A DNA stretch of 64,000 nucleotides from Pseudonocardia humida. GTDB taxonomy: Bacteria > Actinomycetota > Actinomycetes > Mycobacteriales > Pseudonocardiaceae. This document shows positions 44,023 to 52,589 of this stretch, in pieces; the first letter of the stretch is position 1, and each line of letters opens with the position of its first letter. Location: NCBI RefSeq assembly GCF_023898865.1, contig NZ_JAGSOV010000046.1, positions 62,001 to 126,000 on the forward strand, in the 5' to 3' direction. Made by a program: the position numbers and the translations under genes. The notes beneath the pieces are model-generated. The model saw nothing but the letters and a program-made list of their open reading frames with translations. It was not told the origin of the DNA and did not search any database.

Positions 44023-44517
44023 ATGGAACGAACTGCGAACGTCCGGGTCGCCGCGGTGGTCGCGCTGGTGCCGGTGGGCCTGCTGGCCGGGGCGCTGTCC
44101 TACGGGCGGGTGAACGTCGTGCCGACCTTCGACGCGGTGCCGCTCGACGTCCACCTCACATTCCGGGTCGCGTTGTTCGCGGCGAACGGCGTGGTCATGC
44201 CGGTGCTGATGGGTGTGGCGTTCGCCGGGGCGGTGTGGTTGGCGGTCGCCGCTCGGGGGCGGCTGCGCGCCGCCGCGCTGGCCGCAGTGGTGCTGAACGC
44301 GGTCACGGCGGCGGTCACCCGCTTCGGCAACGTCCCGGTGAACGACGAGGTGCGCGCGTGGCTGGCCACCGGCCCGACCCCCGACTTCGCCGAGCGGCGG
44401 CGGTACTGGGGGATCCTCAACGACGTCCGACTGGCCACCGCGGTGACCGCGTTCGCCGTGCTCGTGGTCGCGCTGGCGCTGGCACGCGCACCGCGGCCGG
44501 TGGAGGTGTCGCGGTGA
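44023..44517 (+). CDS. DUF1772 (anthrone oxygenase-like) membrane protein
   Basis: A 164-residue membrane protein with four hydrophobic segments. NVVPTFDAVPLDVHLTFR, VTRFGNVPVNDEVRAW and RRRYWGILNDVRLATAV match DUF1772, which includes anthrone oxygenases of polyketide pathways and many uncharacterised proteins. ATG at 44023. Coupled to the hydrolase by GTGA, and divergent from the BTAD regulator with 65 bp between. Function is uncertain. Confidence 0.75.
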   Translation: MERTANVRVAAVVALVPVGLLAGALSYGRVNVVPTFDAVPLDVHLTFRVALFAANGVVMPVLMGVAFAGAVWLAVAARGRLRAAALAAVVLNAVTAAVTRFGNVPVNDEVRAWLATGPTPDFAERRRYWGILNDVRLATAVTAFAVLVVALALARAPRPVEVSR

Positions 44518-45542
44518 GAGCGGTCCGCGTGCCGCGACGGGTGCGCCGGTTCCTGGTCGGCGGGCTCGCGGTGCTCGTCGGCGTGCCGGTGCTGGCGGTG
44601 GCGGCGCTGCTGGTGTGGGACGGCGGGGTCGACACCGGCCCGCGCCGCGAGCTGCTGCCCGGGGTCCAACTCGACCTGCGCACCGCGCAGACCCGACTGG
44701 GGCCCGTCGAGTACGACCTGGCCGGTGCCGACGGGCCGGTGGTGCTGTCCGTGCACGCCGGAGCGGGCGGCGCCGACCAGGCGCGGCTGTTCGCCGACTG
44801 GCTGCGCCCCGCGGGCTACCGGATCCTCAGCCCGTCCCGGCCGGGGTACCTCGGCACCCCGCTGGACAGCGGCCGGACGCTGGAGGAGCAGGCCGACCTG
44901 CTCGTCGCGCTGCTGGACGAGCTGGGCGTCGACCGGGTCGGCGTGTTCGCCGCGTCCGCGGGCGCCCCGGTGGCCTACGCGTTCGCCGCCCGCCACCCGG
45001 ACCGGGTGTGGGGGCTGGTCGCGGTGGGCGGCACCAGCCGGTCGAAGCCGCCCGGCGGCCCGTCGAGCCCGGTGCGGGCGGTGTTCATGAGCACCGTCGG
45101 CCAGAAGCTGGTGCGCCTCACCGCCGAGCTCTCCCCGCGCACCGTGCTGGCCGGCACCCTGGACGAGACCAGCACGTTCACCGACGAGCAGAAGGCCGCG
45201 CGGACGGCGTACGTCATGGACACGCCGCCGGTGCGGGAGTTCTTCGCGGCGATGCTGGGCACCACCTTCCCGTACGCGGAGCGGCGGCCCGGCACCGCGA
45301 ACGACGCCGAGCTGGCCCGCGCTCCGCTGCCGCTGGACCGGATCACCGCCCCGACGCTGGTCGTGCACGGCACCCGGGACGGCGACGTGCCCTTCGCCGA
45401 CGGCGAGCACGCCGCCGCCACCATCCCCGGCGCCGAGCACCTCTGGCTGCCCGACGACGACCACCTCGGCTTCTGGCTCGGGCCCTCGGCCGCCTCCGCC
45501 CGGTCCGCGGTCGGCGCCTTCCTCGACGTCCACCGACCCTGA
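44514..45542 (+). CDS. Membrane-anchored alpha/beta hydrolase
   Basis: A 342-residue protein. Residues 10-33 form an uncleaved hydrophobic anchor. The hydrolase domain follows: VVLSVHAGAGGADQARLFAD (oxyanion region with HAGAGG in place of HGGPG), nucleophile elbow FAASAGAPVAYAFA, acid in VVHGTRDGDVPF and histidine in LPDDDHLGF. The elbow ASAG is slightly unusual. GTG start overlaps the DUF1772 stop. Substrate unknown. Confidence 0.8.
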   Translation: MRAVRVPRRVRRFLVGGLAVLVGVPVLAVAALLVWDGGVDTGPRRELLPGVQLDLRTAQTRLGPVEYDLAGADGPVVLSVHAGAGGADQARLFADWLRPAGYRILSPSRPGYLGTPLDSGRTLEEQADLLVALLDELGVDRVGVFAASAGAPVAYAFAARHPDRVWGLVAVGGTSRSKPPGGPSSPVRAVFMSTVGQKLVRLTAELSPRTVLAGTLDETSTFTDEQKAARTAYVMDTPPVREFFAAMLGTTFPYAERRPGTANDAELARAPLPLDRITAPTLVVHGTRDGDVPFADGEHAAATIPGAEHLWLPDDDHLGFWLGPSAASARSAVGAFLDVHRP

Positions 45543-45562
45543 CCGCACCGGGTGGGCGCCGG

Positions 45563-46483
45563 TCAGCCGCGGGCGACGACCGCCGCGGCCTCGGCGCGCA
45601 GCGCGTCGAGGACGGCCCGCACGGCCGGGCGCTCGGCGGTGCTGGGCCGCACCACGGCCTCGATGAGCCGGGCGGCCCGCACCCCGGCCAGCGGTCTGCG
45701 CACCAGCCGCCGGCCGCCGCGGTCGTCGGTCGAGTAGTGCGGCAGCAGGGCGATCCCGTGCCCGGCCGCGACCAGCTCCTCGGTCACGGAGAAGTCGTTG
45801 ATGCGCTGCACCACCCGCGGCGACGCCCCGGTGCGCAGTGCGATGGTGCGCAGGACGTCGTCGACCGGCCAGCCGACCTCGACGCTGATCCACGGTTGGT
45901 CGGAAAGCTCGTCCAGGCGCAGCCGCCGGCGCCGGGCCAGCGGGTGGCCGGGGGGCAGCACGACGTCGAGCGGCTCGCGCAGCAGCGGCACGACCAGCCG
46001 GGAGTCGGCGTAGGGACCGGCCATCGCCTCGTCGCGGTGGCTGACCACGACGTCGAAGTCGGCGCTGAGCGCGAGCACGGACGTGGGGGTGAGGTCGACG
46101 TCGCGGCACTGCAGGTCGACGTCGGGCGCGCCGGCGATCCGGGTCAGCAGCCCGGCCAGCATCATCCGGGCCCCGGACGGGAACATCGCGGTGCGGACCA
46201 GCCCGCGCGGGGTCGTGCGCAGCCGGTCGACCACGGCGTCGGCCCGGGCCAGCGCGGTCAGCACGGCCTCGGCCTCGGCCGCCAGCAGCCGCCCGGCCTC
46301 GGTCAGCCGCAGCCCGCGCCCGGCAGGCTCGGTGAGCGCCACGCCGACCTCGTCGGCCAGCGCCCGCAGCTGCTGGGAGATGGCCGAGGGGGTGAAGGAC
46401 AGCGCCGCCGCGACCGCCGTCACCGAACCGCGGTCGGCCAGCTCGCGCAGCACCCGCAGCCGCTGGACGTCCATGCAGCTCAT
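45563..46483 (-). CDS. LysR-family transcriptional regulator
   Basis: A 306-residue LysR regulator. The HTH lies at residues 5-63 (LRVLRELADRGSVTAVAAAL; SAISQQLRALADEVG). The effector domain has RTAMFPSGARMMLAGLL and PLDVVLPPGHPLARRRRL. It diverges from an EamA exporter gene, the classic arrangement for regulation of a small-molecule exporter. ATG 46483 has CAGGG 9 nt upstream; ATG 46474 (MDVQRLRVL) is the alternative family-like start. Confidence 0.88.
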   Translation of the reverse strand: MSCMDVQRLRVLRELADRGSVTAVAAALSFTPSAISQQLRALADEVGVALTEPAGRGLRLTEAGRLLAAEAEAVLTALARADAVVDRLRTTPRGLVRTAMFPSGARMMLAGLLTRIAGAPDVDLQCRDVDLTPTSVLALSADFDVVVSHRDEAMAGPYADSRLVVPLLREPLDVVLPPGHPLARRRRLRLDELSDQPWISVEVGWPVDDVLRTIALRTGASPRVVQRINDFSVTEELVAAGHGIALLPHYSTDDRGGRRLVRRPLAGVRAARLIEAVVRPSTAERPAVRAVLDALRAEAAAVVARG

Positions 46484-46496
46484 CTAAAGAGACCCT

Positions 46497-46518
46497 GAAG
46501 ACTTTGTCGATTGTCTTC
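46497..46518. promoter_or_regulatory. Inverted repeat operator between lysR and eamA
   Basis: GAAGAC and GTCTTC are separated by 10 bp (46497-46518), 14 bp from the LysR start. Interrupted dyads of this size in a divergent LysR intergenic region are the expected recognition site. Confidence 0.5.
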
Positions 46519-46545
46519 GCAGTGCGCGCGGCGCAACGTGGGGTG

Positions 46546-47478
46546 GTGACCACCCGGGACCGCCTGCTCGCCTGCTTCGTCGCCGTGCTGTGGGGCGTCA
46601 ACTTCCTCGCCATCCACACCAGCCTCGAGCACTGGCCGCCGCTGCTGCTGGCCGCGGTCCGGTTCCTGGTCATCGCCGTGCCCGCGGTGCTGCTGGTGCC
46701 GCGCCCGGCGGTCCCCCTGCGCTGGCTGCTGGCCTACGGCGCCGGGTTCGGCACGCTGCAGTTCCTGTTCCTCTACATCGCGATGCGGGTCGGGATGCCG
46801 ACCGGGCTGGCGTCGCTGGTGCTGCAGGCCTCGGCGCCGTTCACGGTGCTGCTGGGCGCCGTGCTGCTGCGCGAGCGGCTGGCCCCCCGGCAGGCCGTCG
46901 GGATCGGGCTGGCGGTCCTCGGGCTGGGCGCGATCGCGGTGGCCAGGGCGCAGACCGCGGCGCTGCTGCCCGTCGTGCTGACCCTGCTGGGCGCGCTGGG
47001 CTGGGCGATCGGCAACCTGGCCAACCGCCTCGCCCTGCGCGACGCCCGCGGCCCGGTCAACCCCATGCACCTGGTGCTGTGGATGTCGGTGGTGCCGCCG
47101 CTGCCGATGCTGGCGGCGTCGTGGTTCGTCGAGGGGCCTGCCGCCTGGGCGACCGCGTTCGCCGCGGCCGTCACCCCGGCCGGGGTGCCGGGGCTGCTGG
47201 GCCTGGCCTACACCGTGCTGCTGGGCACGCTGGTCGGCTCGGGCATCTGGACGGTGCTGATGCGCCGCCACCCGGCCGGCGTGGTGGCGCCGTACTCGCT
47301 GCTGGTGCCCGTGGTCGGGATGGCGACGGCCGCGGTGGCGCTGGGGGAGCGGCCCAGCGCCGTCGAGCTGGTCTCCGCCGCGGTGATCGTGGGCGGGGTA
47401 CTGCTCGGCACCCCGCGGGCCCGCCCCGCCCGGCCGGGTCCGGCCGAGGCCGTCGCGGTGGTGGCGGCCAGGCCGTAG
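46546..47478 (+). CDS. EamA/DMT family transporter
   Basis: A 310-residue membrane protein with ten hydrophobic segments in two EamA repeats: AVLWGVNFLAIHTSLEHWPP at the start, LVLQASAPFTVLLGAVLLRE closing repeat one, and VVAPYSLLVPVVGMATAAVA with LGERPSAVEL closing repeat two. It resembles YdcZ/EamA amino-acid or metabolite exporters. Start taken at GTG 46546 (VTTRDRLLACF) after a second GTG; upstream in-frame starts lie in the regulator's operator region. Confidence 0.88.
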   Translation: MTTRDRLLACFVAVLWGVNFLAIHTSLEHWPPLLLAAVRFLVIAVPAVLLVPRPAVPLRWLLAYGAGFGTLQFLFLYIAMRVGMPTGLASLVLQASAPFTVLLGAVLLRERLAPRQAVGIGLAVLGLGAIAVARAQTAALLPVVLTLLGALGWAIGNLANRLALRDARGPVNPMHLVLWMSVVPPLPMLAASWFVEGPAAWATAFAAAVTPAGVPGLLGLAYTVLLGTLVGSGIWTVLMRRHPAGVVAPYSLLVPVVGMATAAVALGERPSAVELVSAAVIVGGVLLGTPRARPARPGPAEAVAVVAARP

Positions 47479-47700
47479 GGCGCGCCCGCGGCCTTGTGGC
47501 GAGCGGCGCCGCGCGGCCTCCCCGCTGCACCGGGTGCTGCCCGACCTTTCGGTCAGCGCCTTCGTGACGACGTCGAGCGCACCCGGTGTGCGCGCTTTGG
47601 CGCAGGGGCGCTGAGCCGTTCCGGCGCTCTTCGGTCTTGTTGCGGTTCATTGCCGTCTGGACGCGACACTGTCGCCGGGTAGCCACATAGGGTGATACCC

Positions 47701-47913
47701 GTGCCCGACGAACGACCCAGCTTGCTCACGACGGCTCAGCTGGCCCGTCGGCTCAACATCGCGGCCCGGACACTGCAGCGCTGGCGGCAGGAAGGGTGGA
47801 TCACACCCGAGCTGCTGACGGTCGGGGGACAGGCGCGGTGGGTGGAGTCCGACGTCCGAGCGCAGCTGCGCGCCATCGCCCAGCGGGAGCGCACCGACGA
47901 GGAACCGACCTGA
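47701..47913 (+). CDS. Small MerR-type HTH protein (BldC-like)
   Basis: A 70-residue DNA-binding protein consisting essentially of one MerR-like HTH: LLTTAQLARRLNIAARTLQRW, then GWITPELLTVGGQARWVESDVRAQL, where the GGxxRW wing is typical. Size and arrangement recall BldC, the developmental regulator that binds direct repeats, but the sequence also fits excisionase-type or general MerR_1 proteins. GTG 47701 chosen; a GTG lies in frame at 47692. Convergent with the ABC permease gene, with a strong terminator in between. Confidence 0.75.
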   Translation: MPDERPSLLTTAQLARRLNIAARTLQRWRQEGWITPELLTVGGQARWVESDVRAQLRAIAQRERTDEEPT

Positions 47914-47914
47914 C

Positions 47915-47942
47915 GCGCGGGGCGCGCCCGCGCGCCCCGCGC
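47915..47942. terminator. Bidirectional terminator hairpin
   Basis: GCGCGGGGCGCG (47915-47926) pairs perfectly with CGCGCCCCGCGC (47931-47942) around loop CCCG. It fills the 31-bp gap between the HTH gene stop and the permease gene stop. Confidence 0.75.
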
Positions 47943-47944
47943 AC

Positions 47945-48859
47945 TCAGCTGGTGATGTCCTTGCGCTGGAACCGCCACACCGCGGCCGCCCCGAAGACCA
48001 GGGCGTAGGTCAGCGAGGAGAACAGCCCGCGGGTCATCCCGGCCCAGTCGACCTGGAACGACAGCAGGTCGGCCCAGGCCGTGGAGTAGCGGGTGGGCAG
48101 GTAGTCGCGCAGGTCCTCCAGCGCGGTGATCTGGTTGAGGATCTGGGAGACGATCGCCGCCATCACCGCGCCGCCGACGGCGCCCAGCGGGGCGTCCGTG
48201 GACACCGACAGCAGCATGGCCAGCGCGGCCACCCAGCTCAGCTGCACGGCCACGTAGACGGCGCCGAGCAGCACCCGGCCCACCGCGGTCCAGTAGTCCA
48301 GCGACTCGCCGGTGGGCGAGACGAGGTCGCCGCCGCCGTAGGCGAGGGTGCCCACGACCAGCGAGACCACCGGCAGCACCAGCAGCACCGCGGTGGACAG
48401 CACCCCGGCCACGATCGCCTTCTGGCGCAGCAGCCGGGCCCGCGGGATGGGCGCGGCCAGCAGGTAGCGCAGGCTCGACCAGGACGCCTCGGCCGCGACG
48501 GTGTCGCCGAAGAACAGCGCCACCACCACGACGAGCAGGAACGACGCCGAGGCGAACAACGCGAACGTGGCGAAGTTGGTACCGCTGCCCATGGCCAGGT
48601 CGACCAGGTTCAGCGACCCGGTGGGCGGGCCGTCGTCGGTGAGCGAGAACGCCGCCCACAGCACCACGGGCAGCAGCGCCGTCAGCCCGAACGCCACCTG
48701 GGTCCGGCGGCGGCGCAGCTGGCGGACCAGCTCGACGCGCAGCGGCAGCGTCCGGCCGGGCCGGTGCGGCGCGCGCGGGGGTCCGTCGTCGGCGAGGGCG
48801 CCGACGGTGCCCCGCACGGTCGAGGGGAGGTCGGGCGGATCGGTGGGCACGTTCTTCAC
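47945..48859 (-). CDS. ABC-2 type transporter permease
   Basis: A 304-residue membrane protein. Residues 1-50 are cytoplasmic and Pro/Asp/Arg-rich. Six hydrophobic segments follow, starting VAFGLTALLPVVLWAAFSLT. A long linker GAMGSGTNFATF-like stretch and SSLRYLLAAPIPRARLLRQK (the conserved region after TM2 of ABC-2 exporters) are visible. It pairs with the ATPase encoded by the upstream gene, overlapping it by GTGA (48856-48859). Function is export or membrane signalling; substrate unknown. Confidence 0.85.
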   Translation of the reverse strand: MKNVPTDPPDLPSTVRGTVGALADDGPPRAPHRPGRTLPLRVELVRQLRRRRTQVAFGLTALLPVVLWAAFSLTDDGPPTGSLNLVDLAMGSGTNFATFALFASASFLLVVVVALFFGDTVAAEASWSSLRYLLAAPIPRARLLRQKAIVAGVLSTAVLLVLPVVSLVVGTLAYGGGDLVSPTGESLDYWTAVGRVLLGAVYVAVQLSWVAALAMLLSVSTDAPLGAVGGAVMAAIVSQILNQITALEDLRDYLPTRYSTAWADLLSFQVDWAGMTRGLFSSLTYALVFGAAAVWRFQRKDITS

Positions 48860-51693
48860 GGTGTCGTGTCCTCCCCGACGAGCTGCAGGAACGCGTCCTC
48901 CAGGCGGCGGCGCGGGCCGGCCGAGGTCACGTCGACCCCGGCGGTGACCAGCGCGCGCACCGCGGAGGAGCGCGGGGTGCCGTTGAGCTCGGCGTGCACG
49001 GTGCCCGGGCCCGTCCCGACCTCGACCGAGAGCACGCCGTCGAGGGCGCCGAGCACGGCCGCGGCCCGGTCGGGGGCGTCGACGCCGAAGGTCGCCGCGC
49101 CGCCGCCGGCCATGATCTCGTCCACGGTGCCGTCGGCGACGACCCGGCCCTTGTGCATGACCACGACGTGGGTGCACGTCTGCTCGACCTCGGCCAGCAG
49201 GTGGCTGGAGACCAGCACCGTGCGCCCGCCCTGGGCGTAGCGGCGCAGCAGCTCGCGCATGGCGTGGATCTGGGGCGGGTCGAGCCCGTTGGTCGGTTCG
49301 TCGAGCACCAGCAGCTCGGGCAGGCCCAGCATCGCCTGGGCGATCGCCAGCCGCTGGCGCATGCCCTGGCTGTAGGTGCCGACGCGGCGGTGCACCGAGT
49401 CGCCCAGCCCGGCGATCTCCAGGGCCTCGCCCAGGTGCGCCTCGGCCTCGGGGCGCCCGGTGGCGGCCCAGTACAGCCGCAGGTTCTCCGCCCCGGACAG
49501 GTGCGGCAGGAAGCCGGGTCCCTCGACGAAGGCCCCGATGCGGGCCAGCACCGGCGAGCCGGGTCCGACGCGCTCCCCGAACGCCGAGATGCTCCCCGCC
49601 GTGGGGGTGATCAGGCCCATCAGCATCCGCAGCACGGTGGTCTTGCCCGCGCCGTTGGGGCCCAGCAGGCCGAGCACCATCCCGCGCTCGACGTCGAAGG
49701 AGACCCCCTTCACCGCGCTGAACCCGCCGCGGTAGGTCTTGGCCAGGTCGCGGATGCGCAGGGGGACGTCGGCGTCGGCGGGGTCGGCCGGGGCGGCGGC
49801 CCGGTCGCGGCGCCTGCCGAGGACCCGCCCGACCACCCAGGCGAGCAGGGCCAGCGCCAGCACGACGCCGATGCCGATCAGCGGGCCCGACGGGACCGTG
49901 CTGGCCGTGACGTTCTCGCCGGGCACCTCGGGCACGGTGAGCGCGGCGTCGGGCCCGGTGCCGACCCGCCACACCGCGGGCTCGACGCCGCCGGCGTAGC
50001 CCTGGTCGGTGGTGCTGACCGAGACCATCAGGGAGTTGCCCGCCTCGATCGGCGCGACGACGCCGGGCAGGGTGACGGTGCTGGTGACCGGGCTGCCGTC
50101 GGCCGGCACGGCGACCCGGAACGGCGCCACCGCGCTGCCGAGCAGCGTGCGCAGCCCGCCCGGGGCCACCTCGTAGACCTTGGCGAACAGCACCGCGTCG
50201 GCCGGAGCGGGCTGGCCGGGCAGCCGGGCCACCGTCACCTGCACCCGCGGCGCGCCGGTGACCAGCGTGGACGCCTCGAACGGCGCGGTGCGGAACTGCG
50301 CGGACTGCCCGGGCAGCTCGGCGGTGAACGCGGTGACCCGCCCGCCGATGGCGCCGAGGGCGCCGCCCAGACCGGGCAGCGCGGTGATCGCCGCCGGGTT
50401 GCCGCCCGCCGGGCGCACCACGAGCTGCGGCGCGCCGTCCAGGGGCAGGCTCCGCGCCTGGAGCTGACCGCGGCCGGGCAGGCCCGGGTACTCCGGGGCG
50501 AGCAGCGAACGGGTGGTCGGGGTGTTGCTGCCGCCGCGCACGCCGCTGACGACGGTGTAGCCGAAACCGGTTCCCGGGTCGTCGCCGCGCCCGGCGAGGT
50601 GGAAGTCGAACCACTCGCCGATCTCCTCGCGCAGCGGCTCGCCGGGCGCGGTGCCGTCGTGGCCGCCGGAGTACCAGATGACCTTGACCGGGCCGCCGGC
50701 CGCGGCGATCTGCCGGGCGTTGGCGTCGGCCTGGTCGAGCCCGAACAGGGTGTCGGCCTCGCCCTGCACGATCAGCGCGGGCGCGGTGATGCGGTCGGTC
50801 ACGGTGGCCGGGGAGGAGCGGCCCAGCAGGTCGGCGGTGGCCGCGGAGAGCCGCCCGGTGGTCGCCGCCTCGGTGTAGGCCGCGCAGACCTCGGCGGTGA
50901 ACCGCCCGCAGTTGGCCGGCTGCCCGCCGGTCGGCGGGACGACCCCGCCCGGAGCGGTGCCGGCGGCGGGGGCGCTGGGCAGCGCCGCGCCGGTGCCCGG
51001 CGCGTCGGCGCCCGCCGGGTCCTGCCCGGTGTCGGCCGGCCCGAGCCCGGCGGAGAAGAACACCCCGGCCCACCCGCTCTTGAAGACCCCGTCGGCGCCG
51101 AACGCGCCGTGCGCGGGGGTGTCGGCGGGCGGCGCCTGCGCGGCGGCCGCGTTCGGGAACAGGGCCTGGCCGAGGTCGTTCCAGGTGATCACCGGGGCCA
51201 GCGCGTCGACCCGCTGGTCGTAGCCGGCCAGCATCAGCGACAGCGCCCCGCCGTAGGAGCCCCCGGTGACCCCGATCCGCGGGTCGCCGGGCCCGTCGAG
51301 CCGGACCTCCGGCCGCGCGGCGAGCCAGTCGACCAGCGCGACGGCGTCGGCGACCTCGGCGTCGGGGGCGTTGAGCGCGATCTGCCCGGTGCTCGTGCCG
51401 AAGCCGCGCGCCGACCAGGCGAGCGCGACGAACCCGCGGGCGGCCAGCTCGCGGGCGTCGGTGTCGACGGTGGCCTTGCTGCCGCCGAACCCGTGCGCGA
51501 CCAGCACCGCGGGCGCCGGCAGCGTGGCCGGCAGGTAGAGGGTGGTGTCCAGGTCGGCCCCGGCGGTGCGGATGCGCTGCTCGCTCGTGCGCGCCTCGTC
51601 GGCCGGAGCGGCGGCGGCCGCGCCCGTCGTGAGCGGGGTCGCGGCGATGACCAGCACGACGACGGCCGCGAGCCTGCGCAGGATGGGGGGCAC
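48856..51693 (-). CDS. Secreted CocE/PepX-type hydrolase fused via TM helix to ABC ATPase
   Basis: A 945-residue fusion. Residues 1-29 form a signal/anchor. Residues 45-370 are an alpha/beta hydrolase of the S15/CocE kind: VLVAHGFGGSK, nucleophile S146 in GGSYGGAL, acid D314 in GEADTLF and H345 in SGGHDG. Residues 420-580 look like the C-terminal beta domain of X-Pro dipeptidyl-peptidases. A TM helix spans about 604-626, then a cytoplasmic ABC ATPase: Walker A GPNGAGKTT 678-686, signature YSQGMRQRLAIAQAM, Walker B LLVLDEPTNGLDP. GTG start. It is coupled to the ABC-2 permease, so a hydrolase is tethered outside an exporter. Confidence 0.88.
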   Translation of the reverse strand: MPPILRRLAAVVVLVIAATPLTTGAAAAAPADEARTSEQRIRTAGADLDTTLYLPATLPAPAVLVAHGFGGSKATVDTDARELAARGFVALAWSARGFGTSTGQIALNAPDAEVADAVALVDWLAARPEVRLDGPGDPRIGVTGGSYGGALSLMLAGYDQRVDALAPVITWNDLGQALFPNAAAAQAPPADTPAHGAFGADGVFKSGWAGVFFSAGLGPADTGQDPAGADAPGTGAALPSAPAAGTAPGGVVPPTGGQPANCGRFTAEVCAAYTEAATTGRLSAATADLLGRSSPATVTDRITAPALIVQGEADTLFGLDQADANARQIAAAGGPVKVIWYSGGHDGTAPGEPLREEIGEWFDFHLAGRGDDPGTGFGYTVVSGVRGGSNTPTTRSLLAPEYPGLPGRGQLQARSLPLDGAPQLVVRPAGGNPAAITALPGLGGALGAIGGRVTAFTAELPGQSAQFRTAPFEASTLVTGAPRVQVTVARLPGQPAPADAVLFAKVYEVAPGGLRTLLGSAVAPFRVAVPADGSPVTSTVTLPGVVAPIEAGNSLMVSVSTTDQGYAGGVEPAVWRVGTGPDAALTVPEVPGENVTASTVPSGPLIGIGVVLALALLAWVVGRVLGRRRDRAAAPADPADADVPLRIRDLAKTYRGGFSAVKGVSFDVERGMVLGLLGPNGAGKTTVLRMLMGLITPTAGSISAFGERVGPGSPVLARIGAFVEGPGFLPHLSGAENLRLYWAATGRPEAEAHLGEALEIAGLGDSVHRRVGTYSQGMRQRLAIAQAMLGLPELLVLDEPTNGLDPPQIHAMRELLRRYAQGGRTVLVSSHLLAEVEQTCTHVVVMHKGRVVADGTVDEIMAGGGAATFGVDAPDRAAAVLGALDGVLSVEVGTGPGTVHAELNGTPRSSAVRALVTAGVDVTSAGPRRRLEDAFLQLVGEDTTP

Positions 51694-51804
51694 GCGCCGA
51701 CGGTAGGGGACTGCGTGTGGGGCGCCGGTGGACGGGCCTCAGCGGGTTCTCAGCCGCCTGCGCAACGTCCCGCGCAGGCCAGCGGCCGTGCGCGGGCCGC
51801 GGGC

Positions 51805-52098
51805 CTACAGGGTGATCTCGTCGACGTGCTCGACGTGCGGGGCGCCGTCCAGGAACGGGCCGATCACCCCGCGCCAGCGCCCGAAGTTCTCCGACTCCCG
51901 GAAGCCAACGGTGTGGGCCTCCACACTGTCCCACTCGATCATCAGCACGAACCGGTTCGGCGACTCCACGCCGCGGGTGAGCTGGGCGCCGCGGAAACCG
52001 GGGGTGTCGGCGACGAACCTGATCCCCTCCCGCACGGCGTCGCCGAACCCGTCGGCGGTCTCCGCCTTGACCGTGATGTCCGCGATCTCCAGCACCAT
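51805..52098 (-). CDS. Antibiotic biosynthesis monooxygenase (ABM) domain protein
   Basis: A 97-residue dimeric ferredoxin-like protein. VLEIADITVKAETADGFGDAV, FRGAQLTRGVESPNRFVLMI and EWDSVEAHTVGFRESENFGRWR followed by HVEHVDE match the ABM family, which includes small monooxygenases and heme- or quinone-modifying enzymes, plus many of unknown role. ATG 52098 chosen; ATG 52107 adds three residues (MPA). Divergent from a cupin gene with 88 bp between. Confidence 0.8.
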   Translation of the reverse strand: MVLEIADITVKAETADGFGDAVREGIRFVADTPGFRGAQLTRGVESPNRFVLMIEWDSVEAHTVGFRESENFGRWRGVIGPFLDGAPHVEHVDEITL

Positions 52099-52186
52099 GG
52101 CCGGCATCGTCGCACGGATCGAGGGCTCCGCGGTGGCGGCACCGAGCGTGCCCATTCGATCACTGCGATGGGGCATGATCCCAGCC

Positions 52187-52576
52187 ATGCTGCATTTCTC
52201 CATCACCACCGTGGCGGCGGCCAGTGCCGATTTCCGGCGCGTCCAGTGGACCGGGTCGCACAGCCAGCTGGTCGTCATGACGGTGCCGCCGGGCGGGGAG
52301 ATCGGTGAGGAGGTGCACGAGGTCGACCAGATCCTGGCCTTCGTCGGTGGCGTCGGGGAGGCGGTCGTCGAGGGGGAGACCCGCGAGGTCGTGCCGGGCG
52401 ACCTGGTCGTCGTGCCCGCCGGCACCACGCACAACTTCGTCAACACCGGCCCGAACCCCCTGGTGCTCTACACGATCTACGCCCCGCCCGAGCACGCCGA
52501 CGGCACGGTGCACCGCACGCGGGACGAGGCCGAGGCGGCCGAGGACGCCGGGCTGGACGAACCGGCGCGGGCGTAG
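52187..52576 (+). CDS. Cupin-domain protein
   Basis: A 129-residue single-domain cupin. The first motif is VPPGGEIGEEVHEVDQILAF (metal ligands E and H) and the second GDLVVVPAGTTHNFVNTG (H). The short C-terminal tail is acidic and Ala-rich. Small cupins of this form can be isomerases, dioxygenases or storage proteins; substrate unknown. ATG start at 52187, lying close to the ABM gene start on the other strand. Confidence 0.85.
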   Translation: MLHFSITTVAAASADFRRVQWTGSHSQLVVMTVPPGGEIGEEVHEVDQILAFVGGVGEAVVEGETREVVPGDLVVVPAGTTHNFVNTGPNPLVLYTIYAPPEHADGTVHRTRDEAEAAEDAGLDEPARA

Positions 52577-52589
52577 CCCCCGACGGCGG

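Noticed and set aside
49000..52308. 1104-codon plus-strand frame opposite the hydrolase-ABC fusion
   Set aside because: Shadow of the real minus-strand gene; His/Arg/Gly-rich with no domains.
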